A stretch of 45,585 nucleotides of DNA, taken from Chloroflexota bacterium. GTDB taxonomy: Bacteria; Chloroflexota; Anaerolineae; Caldilineales; Caldilineaceae. The position numbers and the translations under genes are program-made. Under the pieces are notes generated by a model that searched no databases, was not told where the DNA came from, and saw nothing but the letters and a program-made list of their open reading frames with translations. Shown in pieces: positions 8,680 to 15,976 of the stretch. The DNA lies in contig QEUW01000044.1 of the NCBI GenBank assembly GCA_003577005.1, positions 1 through 45,585 of the forward strand, in the 5' to 3' direction. Numbering within the stretch: the first letter of the stretch is position 1; every line of letters begins with the position of its first letter.

Positions 8680-8700
8680 GGGCTAGATGGCATCTTGCCC
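8680..8700. repeat. Dispersed palindrome copy B
   Basis: GGGCTAGATG, a central G, then CATCTTGCCC. This is identical to the inner 21 bases of the palindrome at 1004-1032 except for one base. It lies just before the extended -10 of SARP regulator 1, where a -35 element would normally be. Confidence 0.6.
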
Positions 8701-8718
8701 AACCAGCGCACCGATTTG

Positions 8719-8727
8719 TGGTATAAT
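8719..8727 (+). promoter_or_regulatory. Extended -10 promoter for SARP regulator 1
   Basis: TGGTATAAT is a perfect extended -10 (TGnTATAAT) ending 33 bases before the ATG at 8761. No convincing -35 is present at 16-18 bases, which fits an extended -10 promoter or an activator-dependent one. Confidence 0.5.
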
Positions 8728-8760
8728 TCGACCGATCTCTGGCTCAAAAGAGGATTCCAC

Positions 8761-11685
8761 ATGCCTCGTCTCGAAATACGGCTGTTTGGCCCACCTGAAA
8801 TCACCGTTGACGGCGCAGTCGTCACTCCGGATACACGCAAGGCTGTTGCCCTGCTCGCCTATCTGGCCGTCAACGCCCCAACGGGCCAGCCACGCCACCG
8901 CCGCGATGCGCTGGCCACCCTGCTCTGGCCCGATGCTGACCAGAGCCACGCCCGTTCGCTGCTGCGCCGGACGCTCTTTAGCCTCACCCACACCATCCCC
9001 GCCGATACATTAGTGGTTGCACGCGAAACGATTGCGTTTAGTGGCAAACAGCCCGTGTGGATCGATGTGCAGGACTTTGAAGCATCGATCGACGAATGCC
9101 GGCGCCACGACCACGGCGAGCAGACTGTCTGCCCGCACTGTTTGCCTGCCCTGCGCAACGCTGCCGACCTCTACCGCGGTGATTTTATGGCCGGCTTTAC
9201 GCTGCGCGACAGCGCCAACTTTGACGACTGGCAGTTCTTTCAAGCCGAAAACCTGCGCCGGCAGGCTGCCCATGTATTTGAACGATTGGTGCAGGGTCTC
9301 ACGGTGCAACATGACTATATGACTGCCGTAGGCTACGCCCGGCGCTGGCTTCAACTCGACCCGCTTCACGAGCCGGCGCACCGGGCCTTGATGCAATTGT
9401 ACGCCTGGGCCGGGCAGACGAGCGCGGCCGTGCGCCAATATCGTGACTGTGTGCGAATCCTCGATGAGGAGCTTGGCGCACCTCCTTTGCCCGAAACGAC
9501 AGAGCTCTACCAGGCTATCAGCGAAAACCGCTACCCTACACCCAGCCAACCGGTGTATCAGGCGCCGCCGGTGCATCTGGCGAAGCGACAACCCGCCGCT
9601 CCCGCTGTGCCGGCCCTGATTGGGCGCCAGGCCGAGTGGGCTGCCCTACTGGCTGCCTACGGCTCGATCCACGAGGAAGGGCGTCTTGTCGTGCTCGAAG
9701 GCGAGGCCGGCATTGGCAAGAGCTATCTGGCCGAGGCGTTCCTGGCGCAGATGCGCTTGCGTGGCGCAACCACCTGCGCCGTAACCTGTTATGAAGGCGA
9801 AGGCGCGCTGGCGTATGCCCCGCTTATGGATGCGCTGCGCCAGGCGCTTGCCATCCCAGAGGCGAGCGTACGGCTGGCCGGGCTGGCGCCCCAATGGTTG
9901 GCCGAGGCGGCGCGGCTGGTCACCGAGTTGGCCACGCTCTACCCTCAGCTGCCTGCACCGCTACCCGCCGATAGTGTTGGCGCACACAGCCGGTTCCTCG
10001 AAGGGGTAGCGCACGTGCTTGGTTCTCTTCTTGCCGGGCCGGCGCCTGGTCTCCTTTTCATTGACGACTTGCACTGGGCGGATACCGCCTCGCTCGAATT
10101 GTTGGCCTATCTGGTGCGCCGGCTGCGCAGCCATCCATTGTGCGTCCTGGTTGCCTGGCGCAGCGCCGCAGCTGGACCACCCGCGCATCTTCAACAGTTG
10201 GTGGCCGATGCGCAACGCAACCACACCGCCACGCTGATCCACCTGGAGCGGTGGGAGCGCAACGCAGTGCAAGCGTTTGTTGCCCAGGCGCCGTTGCCCG
10301 GCACCCCCTCAAGCGCGCTGACTGACCGGCTCTTCCAAGAGACCGAGGGGCTGCCGCTGCTGGTGGCCGAATACCTGGCAATGCTCGCTGGCAGCGACCT
10401 GACCCCCGACGCAGTATGGCAGATCCCTCCCACTGTGCGCGACCTGTTTCAGGCGAGGCTCAGCAGGCTTGACCAGGTGGCCACCCAGGTGTTGGGCGCT
10501 GCCGCCGTCATTGGCCGCTCGTTTGACTTTGATACTGTGCGAGCGGCAAGCGGACGCAGCGAAGACGAGACAGTGGCAGCTATCGAAGAACTGTTGCGCC
10601 ACAACCTGGTGCATGAAGCGCCGCCAATCCACCACGGAAGCATCGTCTATGATTTTGTTCACGAACAACTCCGGGCGCTGGCATATGATGACATGAGCTT
10701 GGCGCGGCGCCGGTTGCTTCACGGGCGGGTGGCCGATGTCCTGCACCATCAAGTACGGCGCGCCGGTTCGAACGCCGGTGTGGTCGCCGCGCTGTTGGCC
10801 TATCATGCCGAGCGGGCCGGTCGGAACGACGAGGCGGCCGCAGCGTATGCGCTGGCCGGCGAGCGCGCCCGGCAGATCTTCGCCAATCGCACAGCGTTGG
10901 CACACTTTCAGGCTGCGCTGGCGCTGGGCCATGCGGATCAAACCGGCCTGCTCATCGCGATTGGCGACCTGCAGACGCTGCTAGGTGAATATCGAAATGC
11001 CCTCGCCAGCTACCGGCAGGCGGCAGAATCTTCCTCATCTAGCACTCCGGTCCAAATCGAGTACAAACTCGGACTGCTCTACCACCGGCTAGGCGAATGG
11101 AAGGCAGCCGGTGAGCATTTTCAGACGGCGCTGGCCCAGGCATCCGCTGCCGACGAGCTGTCGCTGGCGTCGGCGATTCGGGCCGACTGGGCATTGACGG
11201 CTTACCGGCAAGGTGACATGGCCTGGGCCACCACCCTGGCAGCCCAGGCGCTTGCTACAGCCGAGGCGGCTGGTGATCCGCCGGCGCTGGCGCAAGCGCA
11301 CAACGTGTTGGGTATTCTCGCCCGCAGCCGCGGCGATGCGGAGCAGGCAATTCACCACGCCGCAGAGAGCCTGGCCCTGACACGGCGTCAAGAGCAACTC
11401 GACGCACAGATCGCCGCGCTCAATAACCTGGCGCTAGCCTATGCGGCGGCGCACCTGCCGGTACAGGCGATCGGGCTGCTCGAAGAGGCGCTAACGCTCT
11501 GCCTCCGGTTGGGCGACCGCCATCGCGAGGCGGCGTTGCGCAGCAATCTTGCCGACCTATTGCATAGCGCTGGCCATCACGAAGCATCCATGATCCAACT
11601 CAAACAGGCCGTGACAATCTTTGCCCAGATCGGTCTGGAGGCCGGCCCAGAAAACGCCGAAATCTGGAAGCTGACCGAATGGTGA
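8761..11685 (+). CDS. SARP/BTAD transcriptional regulator with AAA ATPase and TPR domains (1)
   Basis: A 974-residue regulator. The start is ATG at 8761 (MPRLEIRLFG, the usual SARP opening) after AGAGG; the frame is open 57 codons upstream but that part is not SARP-like. Residues ~3-95 form an OmpR-type winged helix (DTRKAVALLAYLA...). About 100-250 is the BTAD, with AHRALMQLYAWAGQTSAAVRQY typical of its TPR-like helices. About 285-560 is an STAND/AAA ATPase: Walker A GEAGIGKS at ~313-320 and Walker B LLFIDDLHWAD at ~428-438. The last 300 residues are TPR-like helices. Such proteins bind direct repeats near promoters and are gated by ATP and ligand or protein binding. A divergent sensor gene upstream and a convergent one downstream suggest membrane input. 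Confidence 0.9.
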   Translation: MPRLEIRLFGPPEITVDGAVVTPDTRKAVALLAYLAVNAPTGQPRHRRDALATLLWPDADQSHARSLLRRTLFSLTHTIPADTLVVARETIAFSGKQPVWIDVQDFEASIDECRRHDHGEQTVCPHCLPALRNAADLYRGDFMAGFTLRDSANFDDWQFFQAENLRRQAAHVFERLVQGLTVQHDYMTAVGYARRWLQLDPLHEPAHRALMQLYAWAGQTSAAVRQYRDCVRILDEELGAPPLPETTELYQAISENRYPTPSQPVYQAPPVHLAKRQPAAPAVPALIGRQAEWAALLAAYGSIHEEGRLVVLEGEAGIGKSYLAEAFLAQMRLRGATTCAVTCYEGEGALAYAPLMDALRQALAIPEASVRLAGLAPQWLAEAARLVTELATLYPQLPAPLPADSVGAHSRFLEGVAHVLGSLLAGPAPGLLFIDDLHWADTASLELLAYLVRRLRSHPLCVLVAWRSAAAGPPAHLQQLVADAQRNHTATLIHLERWERNAVQAFVAQAPLPGTPSSALTDRLFQETEGLPLLVAEYLAMLAGSDLTPDAVWQIPPTVRDLFQARLSRLDQVATQVLGAAAVIGRSFDFDTVRAASGRSEDETVAAIEELLRHNLVHEAPPIHHGSIVYDFVHEQLRALAYDDMSLARRRLLHGRVADVLHHQVRRAGSNAGVVAALLAYHAERAGRNDEAAAAYALAGERARQIFANRTALAHFQAALALGHADQTGLLIAIGDLQTLLGEYRNALASYRQAAESSSSSTPVQIEYKLGLLYHRLGEWKAAGEHFQTALAQASAADELSLASAIRADWALTAYRQGDMAWATTLAAQALATAEAAGDPPALAQAHNVLGILARSRGDAEQAIHHAAESLALTRRQEQLDAQIAALNNLALAYAAAHLPVQAIGLLEEALTLCLRLGDRHREAALRSNLADLLHSAGHHEASMIQLKQAVTIFAQIGLEAGPENAEIWKLTEW

Positions 11686-11695
11686 GCGGGATAGG

Positions 11696-11782
11696 CCGCG
11701 GATTGGGCGGATTGAGCAGATTTTTGCGGATGAAAGCGAGAGAAAATCTGCGCCAATTCCGCTACATCCGTCTAATCCTCGG
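11696..11782. repeat. Imperfect inverted repeat between convergent genes
   Basis: The left arm 11696-11725 (CCGCGGATTGGGCGGATTGA onwards) pairs in blocks with 11743-11782 (GCAGATTTT, CGGAT and GGATT blocks are shared on the opposite strand). It fills most of the 108-base gap between SARP regulator 1 and the convergent sensor gene, so it may serve as a two-way terminator or be a REP-like element. Confidence 0.45.
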
Positions 11783-11793
11783 TCTATTCACCG

Positions 11794-13107
11794 TTATTGG
11801 TTCGCCGAATTCTCTTGGAGCGACCAGAATGAGACATGAGCCGGCTGCCAGGTCTCGGCGACGGCGTGAAGCAGCGCACTCCGTAGCCGCTCCAGTTCTA
11901 CCTCGCGTTGTAAATGGGCGCTGAGGGTGGCCACCACTTGCTCGGCGTTGTATTTGCGCCGGTACAGGCGCCGGTCAATCGCATCCTGGACCATGCGCCG
12001 GAGCGGAGCCACCAGGCCGGTAATCAGCAAGGTCGAGAGAATCGTCTCTAGTTGCGAACGCTCACCCCAGAAGGTGGAGCGGATGCTCTCAAAGAACAGC
12101 ACGCTCCCAAAGTAGACCAGCGCCAGCACCGTCGAAAGGATGGCGTAGATCAGTGTACGCCGGATAACGACATCGATGTCCCACAACCGATAGCGCAGGA
12201 TAGCAATGGCGATGGTAGCCCCCATAAACATGACGGCTAGCGCGCTTAGTGAAAAACTCAGCAGCCGTGTGAGGGTACCATTCACCATCAACTGTGGTGT
12301 CAATGAATAAGGCACATCGTTGAGGATGATCAACATCGAAGTGCCGACGACCAGACCGTAAACCACCCATTTTGTTTGGTAGCGCTGGGCAGGTGTAGAG
12401 ACACGGCGGTAGCGGTAGATCTGTGCAAAGACCCCGCCCCCCAAGAGCACAAGGGTCAACAGCACCTGTATGATCGGCGGCCACATGCTGACATCGACAT
12501 AGGGTCGCATGGCCGGGAGATAGAGCACGGCCAACACTGGCAAAACTACAAGTGGCAGCCAGGTGATCAGGAGCACCACCGTCCATCTTGGTACAAACCG
12601 GCCATCGGGAAAAATATAGAGTAAATTGGCTATTGCAATCCAACTAACAACCAGGGCAAAGGCCACTATCAGGCCGGAGACCGGGTCGGGGTCGGCTGAG
12701 GTGGTCAAGTCGGCGGCAAAGGTGCCAAAGAGAATCAGTGTCAGCGATGTATAGAGCGCCATCGGCTCATCGGCGCGGCGCCAGAAGATGACCAGGCCAA
12801 TCATCCAGTAAAAGATGGCGAAGACAAGCGTCAGGATCAAGGTGTACCAGGCGTAGAATGCCACCGACAACCCCAGCGCGGCCAGATGCTCCACCCCCTC
12901 CGGCGTCAGTTGGTCATCGGGACAGGGTTGTGCAGTGCAGATGGTGGAGAGCCGCTCATACCCCGGCGCCACATTGCTCACCATTGTCCAGACACAAAAG
13001 GCAAAGACGGCCACCCAGAGGATGCGTCCGAGCACGGGCCAGATGGTGCGCCGTTGAAAAGATCTTGTCTGGATCGGATGTATTGCAGATTTCACGTGAT
13101 GCATCAT
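11794..13107 (-). CDS. Multi-TM sensor protein lacking an output domain (paralogue 2)
   Basis: A 437-residue membrane protein built like the one at 6673-8028: a periplasmic loop with two Cys near 57-62 (CTAQPCPDDQ), FPDGRFVPRW, RYQTKWVVYG, LRYRLWDIDVVIRRTLIYA, then PLRRMVQDAIDRRLYRRKYN and a short helical tail ending HVSFWSLQENSANQ. No histidine-kinase H-box, ATP-binding motif or phosphatase motif follows. The cytoplasmic segment is the linker that leads to GAF or kinase domains in longer relatives. Start is either of the two Met codons at 13107 or 13104. It is convergent with SARP regulator 1 and divergent from the MerR gene. Confidence 0.8.
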   Translation of the reverse strand: MMHHVKSAIHPIQTRSFQRRTIWPVLGRILWVAVFAFCVWTMVSNVAPGYERLSTICTAQPCPDDQLTPEGVEHLAALGLSVAFYAWYTLILTLVFAIFYWMIGLVIFWRRADEPMALYTSLTLILFGTFAADLTTSADPDPVSGLIVAFALVVSWIAIANLLYIFPDGRFVPRWTVVLLITWLPLVVLPVLAVLYLPAMRPYVDVSMWPPIIQVLLTLVLLGGGVFAQIYRYRRVSTPAQRYQTKWVVYGLVVGTSMLIILNDVPYSLTPQLMVNGTLTRLLSFSLSALAVMFMGATIAIAILRYRLWDIDVVIRRTLIYAILSTVLALVYFGSVLFFESIRSTFWGERSQLETILSTLLITGLVAPLRRMVQDAIDRRLYRRKYNAEQVVATLSAHLQREVELERLRSALLHAVAETWQPAHVSFWSLQENSANQ

Positions 13108-13228
13108 CGGCTATCGCCTACTCCAGAGCAATGGCAATTGTTGGTGTTATCGCTGTCACCATTGAACCACAAAGAATAGTCGCACGGGTGGCACTGAGCG
13201 CTACAGAAACCGTCACATATTACGCTCA

Positions 13229-13271
13229 TTAGCAGTTGCCAACTGTCCACTGACAATTTGGCAACTGCTAA
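13229..13271. repeat. Perfect 14-bp-arm hairpin
   Basis: TTAGCAGTTGCCAA at 13229-13242 is mirrored at 13258-13271 around a 15-base loop. It lies upstream of the sensor gene at 13107 and touches the next repeat. Bases 13108-13228 hold no other recognisable feature. Confidence 0.65.
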
Positions 13272-13393
13272 GAGGCTGTTTGAAAAGGGTCGGTGCGAGT
13301 GTGCGATGCACCTGGACCGCCGGGCATTTATGAAGTGCAACGCACCTTGCAAGTACACGCACCAGCGTGGAGCTCCCTTTTCAAACAGCTTCT
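13271..13393. repeat. 123-bp element with 19-bp terminal inverted repeats
   Basis: AGAGGCTGTTTGAAAAGGG (13271-13289) and its complement at 13375-13393 differ at one position. The 85-base centre contains GTGCAACGCACCTTGCA (13335-13351), a word shared with palindromes at 37979-38008 and at the window end. The size and terminal repeats suggest a non-autonomous mobile element (MITE-like), but no target-site duplication is evident and it carries no gene. Confidence 0.5.
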
Positions 13394-13431
13394 AACGGCA
13401 TTATCCCGATTGCCGGACGCAAATTTCCCTC

Positions 13432-13462
13432 TTGACTCTCCCGTTGTGGGAGACTCTACAAT
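13432..13462 (+). promoter_or_regulatory. MerR-type promoter/operator with 19-bp spacer
   Basis: TTGACT (13432-13437) and TACAAT (13457-13462) are separated by 19 bases, the over-long spacing characteristic of MerR-activated promoters. The spacer carries GACTCTCCC-GTTGT-GGGAGACTC (13434-13456), an inverted repeat with one mismatch, where a MerR dimer would sit. It faces the MerR gene and implies autoregulation and control of the downstream reductase. Transcription should begin near 13469, almost at the ATG. Confidence 0.85.
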
Positions 13463-13470
13463 GGAGGCGT

Positions 13471-14328
13471 ATGTTTAAGATCGGCGAATTTTCAAAGTTC
13501 ACTTGTGTTTCGATCAAACAGTTGCGCTATTATGACGAGCTGGGTCTGCTCAAGCCGCGGCTGGTGGACCCGTTTACCAGCTATCGTTATTATTCGGCCG
13601 ACCAGTTGCCCCGGCTCAACCGCATCCTGGCGTTACGCGACCTGGGCTTTGGCCTCGAACAGATTGCCCGGCTGCTCGATGACGATCTCTCGCTCGAACA
13701 GATGCGCAGGATGCTCAAATTGCGCCGCGCCGAGATCGAACAACAAGTACGGGAGGAGCGGGCCCGGCTGGCGCGCGTCGAAGCCCGCCTCCGCCAGATC
13801 GAAGAGGCCGAGGAGCCAGCAATACCCTATGATGTCGTGGTGCGGTCGCTCGAACCCCAACTGGTCGCCGGCGTCCGCGCCCGGGTCCGTACCGGCAGCG
13901 ACGCCATAGCCGATCTGTTCGACGAGGTAGAGCGTTTCGCCGCCAGCCATAGAGTGCGAGCTGCCAGCCCGCCGCTCATGCTCTATCACGACGCCGATTT
14001 TCACGAAGGCGAACAGGAGGTCGAGGTGATGGTGCCCCTCGCCGCACCGGCGCCTGGAAAGCTTCCGGTGGCCGTGCGCACGTTGGAAGGATACAGCGCC
14101 GCAGCCTGTACCATCCACACCGGCGGGTATGAGCAACTGACGGATGCCTTTGCTACCTTGCTGCGCTGGATCGAGCACAACGAGTACGCTATCGCCGGCC
14201 CGCTACGCGAAGTCTACCTCCGCTTTAGCGCAACGCCCGACGGGTATGATGTGGCGGAAGCCTTTTTGGCAAACAAAACCGCCGAGTTCGTCACCGAATT
14301 ACAGCTTCCGGTTGCAAAAGATGGATAG
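13471..14328 (+). CDS. MerR-family regulator with GyrI-like effector-binding domain
   Basis: A 285-residue regulator. The start ATG at 13471 gives MFKIGEFSKF, the canonical MerR opening; upstream in-frame codons would place the promoter inside the gene. Residues 1-70 are the winged helix (VSIKQLRYYDELGLLKP, then YRYYSADQL), 75-120 the dimerisation coiled coil (LRRAEIEQQVREERARLARV), and ~125-285 a BmrR/GyrI-type ligand-binding domain ending with typical AEAFLANKTAEFVTELQLPV. This architecture senses hydrophobic cations or other small toxic molecules in BmrR. GGAGG lies only three bases before the ATG and is nearly at the predicted transcript start, so translation may be leaderless. The aldo/keto reductase follows after 33 bases and is probably in the regulon. 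Confidence 0.9.
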   Translation: MFKIGEFSKFTCVSIKQLRYYDELGLLKPRLVDPFTSYRYYSADQLPRLNRILALRDLGFGLEQIARLLDDDLSLEQMRRMLKLRRAEIEQQVREERARLARVEARLRQIEEAEEPAIPYDVVVRSLEPQLVAGVRARVRTGSDAIADLFDEVERFAASHRVRAASPPLMLYHDADFHEGEQEVEVMVPLAAPAPGKLPVAVRTLEGYSAAACTIHTGGYEQLTDAFATLLRWIEHNEYAIAGPLREVYLRFSATPDGYDVAEAFLANKTAEFVTELQLPVAKDG

Positions 14329-14361
14329 AGATGGACGTGTTGTCAAACAAAGGAGCAAAGG

Positions 14362-15387
14362 ATGAGGTACAAATTACTCGGCCACAGCGGTCTGCGCGTT
14401 TCTGAACTCTGCCTGGGGACGATGACCTTTAGCACCGACTGGGGCTGGGGTGCGGACGAGAAAACCTGTGCAGAGATCTTCGATGGGTTTGTCGAAGCAG
14501 GCGGCAACTTTATCGACACGGCCAACAACTACACCAATGGCGCCAGCGAGACCATCGTCGGCAAGCTCATCGGCCGTGAGCGTGAGCAGTTTGTCGTTGC
14601 CACCAAATACACGCTTCGCATGGCCAACGGCAACGAACGCAACCGCAACGAAGGGGGCAACAGCCGTAAGAGCCTGCGCGCTGCGGTCGAAGCCAGCCTG
14701 CGCCGTCTCAATACCGATTATATCGACCTGCTCTATCTTCATATGTGGGATTTCACGACGCCGGTCGAGGAGGTGATGCGCGGGATGGATGACCTGGTGC
14801 ACAGCGGCAAGGTGCTCTATGTTGGCTTTTCCGACACGCCGGCCTGGGTCATCAGCTATGCCATCGGTCTGGCGGAGCGCTACGGCTGGGCGCGGCCCGT
14901 CGCGACGCAACTGCCCTACAGCCTGCTCGACCGCGGCGCCGAGCGCGACCTCATCCCCATGAGTCGATCCTATGATCTGGCCGTCTGCGCGTGGGGATTG
15001 CTCGAAGGGGGCGCCCTGACCGGCAAGTACAACGTTACATCCAGCGAACCCAAACGCTACAAGAGTGTTTCTCAACGCGAGCGGGAGACAGCCGCCCTTC
15101 TCATGGATCTGGCGGCAGAGACCGGCCACACGCCCGCACAACTCGCCATCAACTGGGTGCGCCAACAAGCGCCGCACATTTTGCCTATCCTCGGCGTGCG
15201 GACGTTGGCTCAACTGCAAGATAACCTGGGTGTGCTCGACTTCCGGCTCACCGAGGAACAACTCGCCCGGCTCAATCAGACGAGCGCCTTTGAACTGGGC
15301 TTCCCGTTGAGCTTTCTCACCAGCGACCACGTGCGCGGTCTTATCTTCGGTGAAAGCTTTGCGCTGATCGACAACCACCGCGCCTGA
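14362..15387 (+). CDS. Aldo/keto reductase
   Basis: A 341-residue NADPH-dependent oxidoreductase of the AKR superfamily, TIM-barrel fold. The catalytic tetrad is visible as D52 and Y57 (FIDTANNYTNGASE), K82 (VVATKYTL) and H127 (DLLYLHMWD). The C-terminal cofactor region (ILGVRTLAQLQDNLGVLDF) is also typical. The start is set by AAAGGAGCAAAGG just before ATG 14362. Its position directly after the MerR gene suggests induction by the same ligand, perhaps to detoxify a reactive carbonyl; the substrate cannot be deduced. Confidence 0.92.
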   Translation: MRYKLLGHSGLRVSELCLGTMTFSTDWGWGADEKTCAEIFDGFVEAGGNFIDTANNYTNGASETIVGKLIGREREQFVVATKYTLRMANGNERNRNEGGNSRKSLRAAVEASLRRLNTDYIDLLYLHMWDFTTPVEEVMRGMDDLVHSGKVLYVGFSDTPAWVISYAIGLAERYGWARPVATQLPYSLLDRGAERDLIPMSRSYDLAVCAWGLLEGGALTGKYNVTSSEPKRYKSVSQRERETAALLMDLAAETGHTPAQLAINWVRQQAPHILPILGVRTLAQLQDNLGVLDFRLTEEQLARLNQTSAFELGFPLSFLTSDHVRGLIFGESFALIDNHRA

Positions 15388-15473
15388 TACGGCGACTGGA
15401 GCAAGATGCCGGAGGATTCCGAGAATCCCTCACGGGTCATGTAAAAGAGCAGTTTTCAACAAGAAAGGCTTGT

Positions 15474-15896
15474 CTATGCTCCCTCATGCGCTGTTTTCTC
15501 CTGCATAGTCTCGGCCAGCCAGTTGTATAATTTGAACCAGGCCAGTTCTACTTCTGGGGTAAAGGCGGCGCCCAGCGCCAGCGCCAGCGTCCATAACAGC
15601 GCCTCACGGACGGCAGTGTAATGTTCATGCTGCACACCATAGCCGGCGTGGCGCTCCCCCATCTGGCGCACCGCAGCCACCATTTGGTGTGGGCGTTCCA
15701 ATCCAGAGACGGCCTGACCGAGCATCGAAGTGAGTTTTTGACCCTGCCGGTGCATGTCGTCCGGGAAGAGAAGGCGCAGGCCAGGGTCAAGCTCGAACAG
15801 GCGAGTATAAAACAGATCGGCGATATCACCGGCGTCGGGTGCGATCATGCCCCAACTCTGTTGCACCAGCCTGATATCCGGAGGAGTTAGGTTCAT
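15474..15896 (-). CDS. Single-domain bacterial globin
   Basis: A 140-residue heme protein resembling the globin domain of flavohemoglobins, without any reductase domain. I choose the ATG at 15896 (MNLTPPDIRLVQQSW, the usual globin start); the frame extends 18 codons further to a GTG but that part is not globin-like. Proximal His is H83 (ERHAGYGV), with Y30 at position B10 and Q52 at E7, a Tyr-Gln distal pair known from O2- and NO-handling bacterial globins. HYTAVREALLWTL covers helix G's start. It follows the secreted protein gene at 15977 by 80 bases; a functional link is not evident. Role probably O2 binding or NO dioxygenation with an unlinked reductase. Confidence 0.88.
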   Translation of the reverse strand: MNLTPPDIRLVQQSWGMIAPDAGDIADLFYTRLFELDPGLRLLFPDDMHRQGQKLTSMLGQAVSGLERPHQMVAAVRQMGERHAGYGVQHEHYTAVREALLWTLALALGAAFTPEVELAWFKLYNWLAETMQEKTAHEGA

Positions 15897-15976
15897 CTCG
15901 ATCTCGCTTTCTTGATTCCAGGTGACTGGCACGTCAGACGCGCCAATCACCTACACCAGGTCGAGCTGCCGGTCAA

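Noticed and set aside
14374..15378. A 334-codon minus-strand frame opposite the aldo/keto reductase
   Set aside because: Mirror of a well-supported enzyme with intact catalytic tetrad; no motifs of its own.
15411..15430. GGATTC-CGA-GAATCC hairpin after the aldo/keto reductase as an intrinsic terminator
   Set aside because: The stem is only six pairs and no T-run follows; too weak to annotate.
15474..15896. The globin as a full flavohemoglobin gene
   Set aside because: The frame ends right after the globin domain, and no FAD/NAD reductase sequence follows on that strand.
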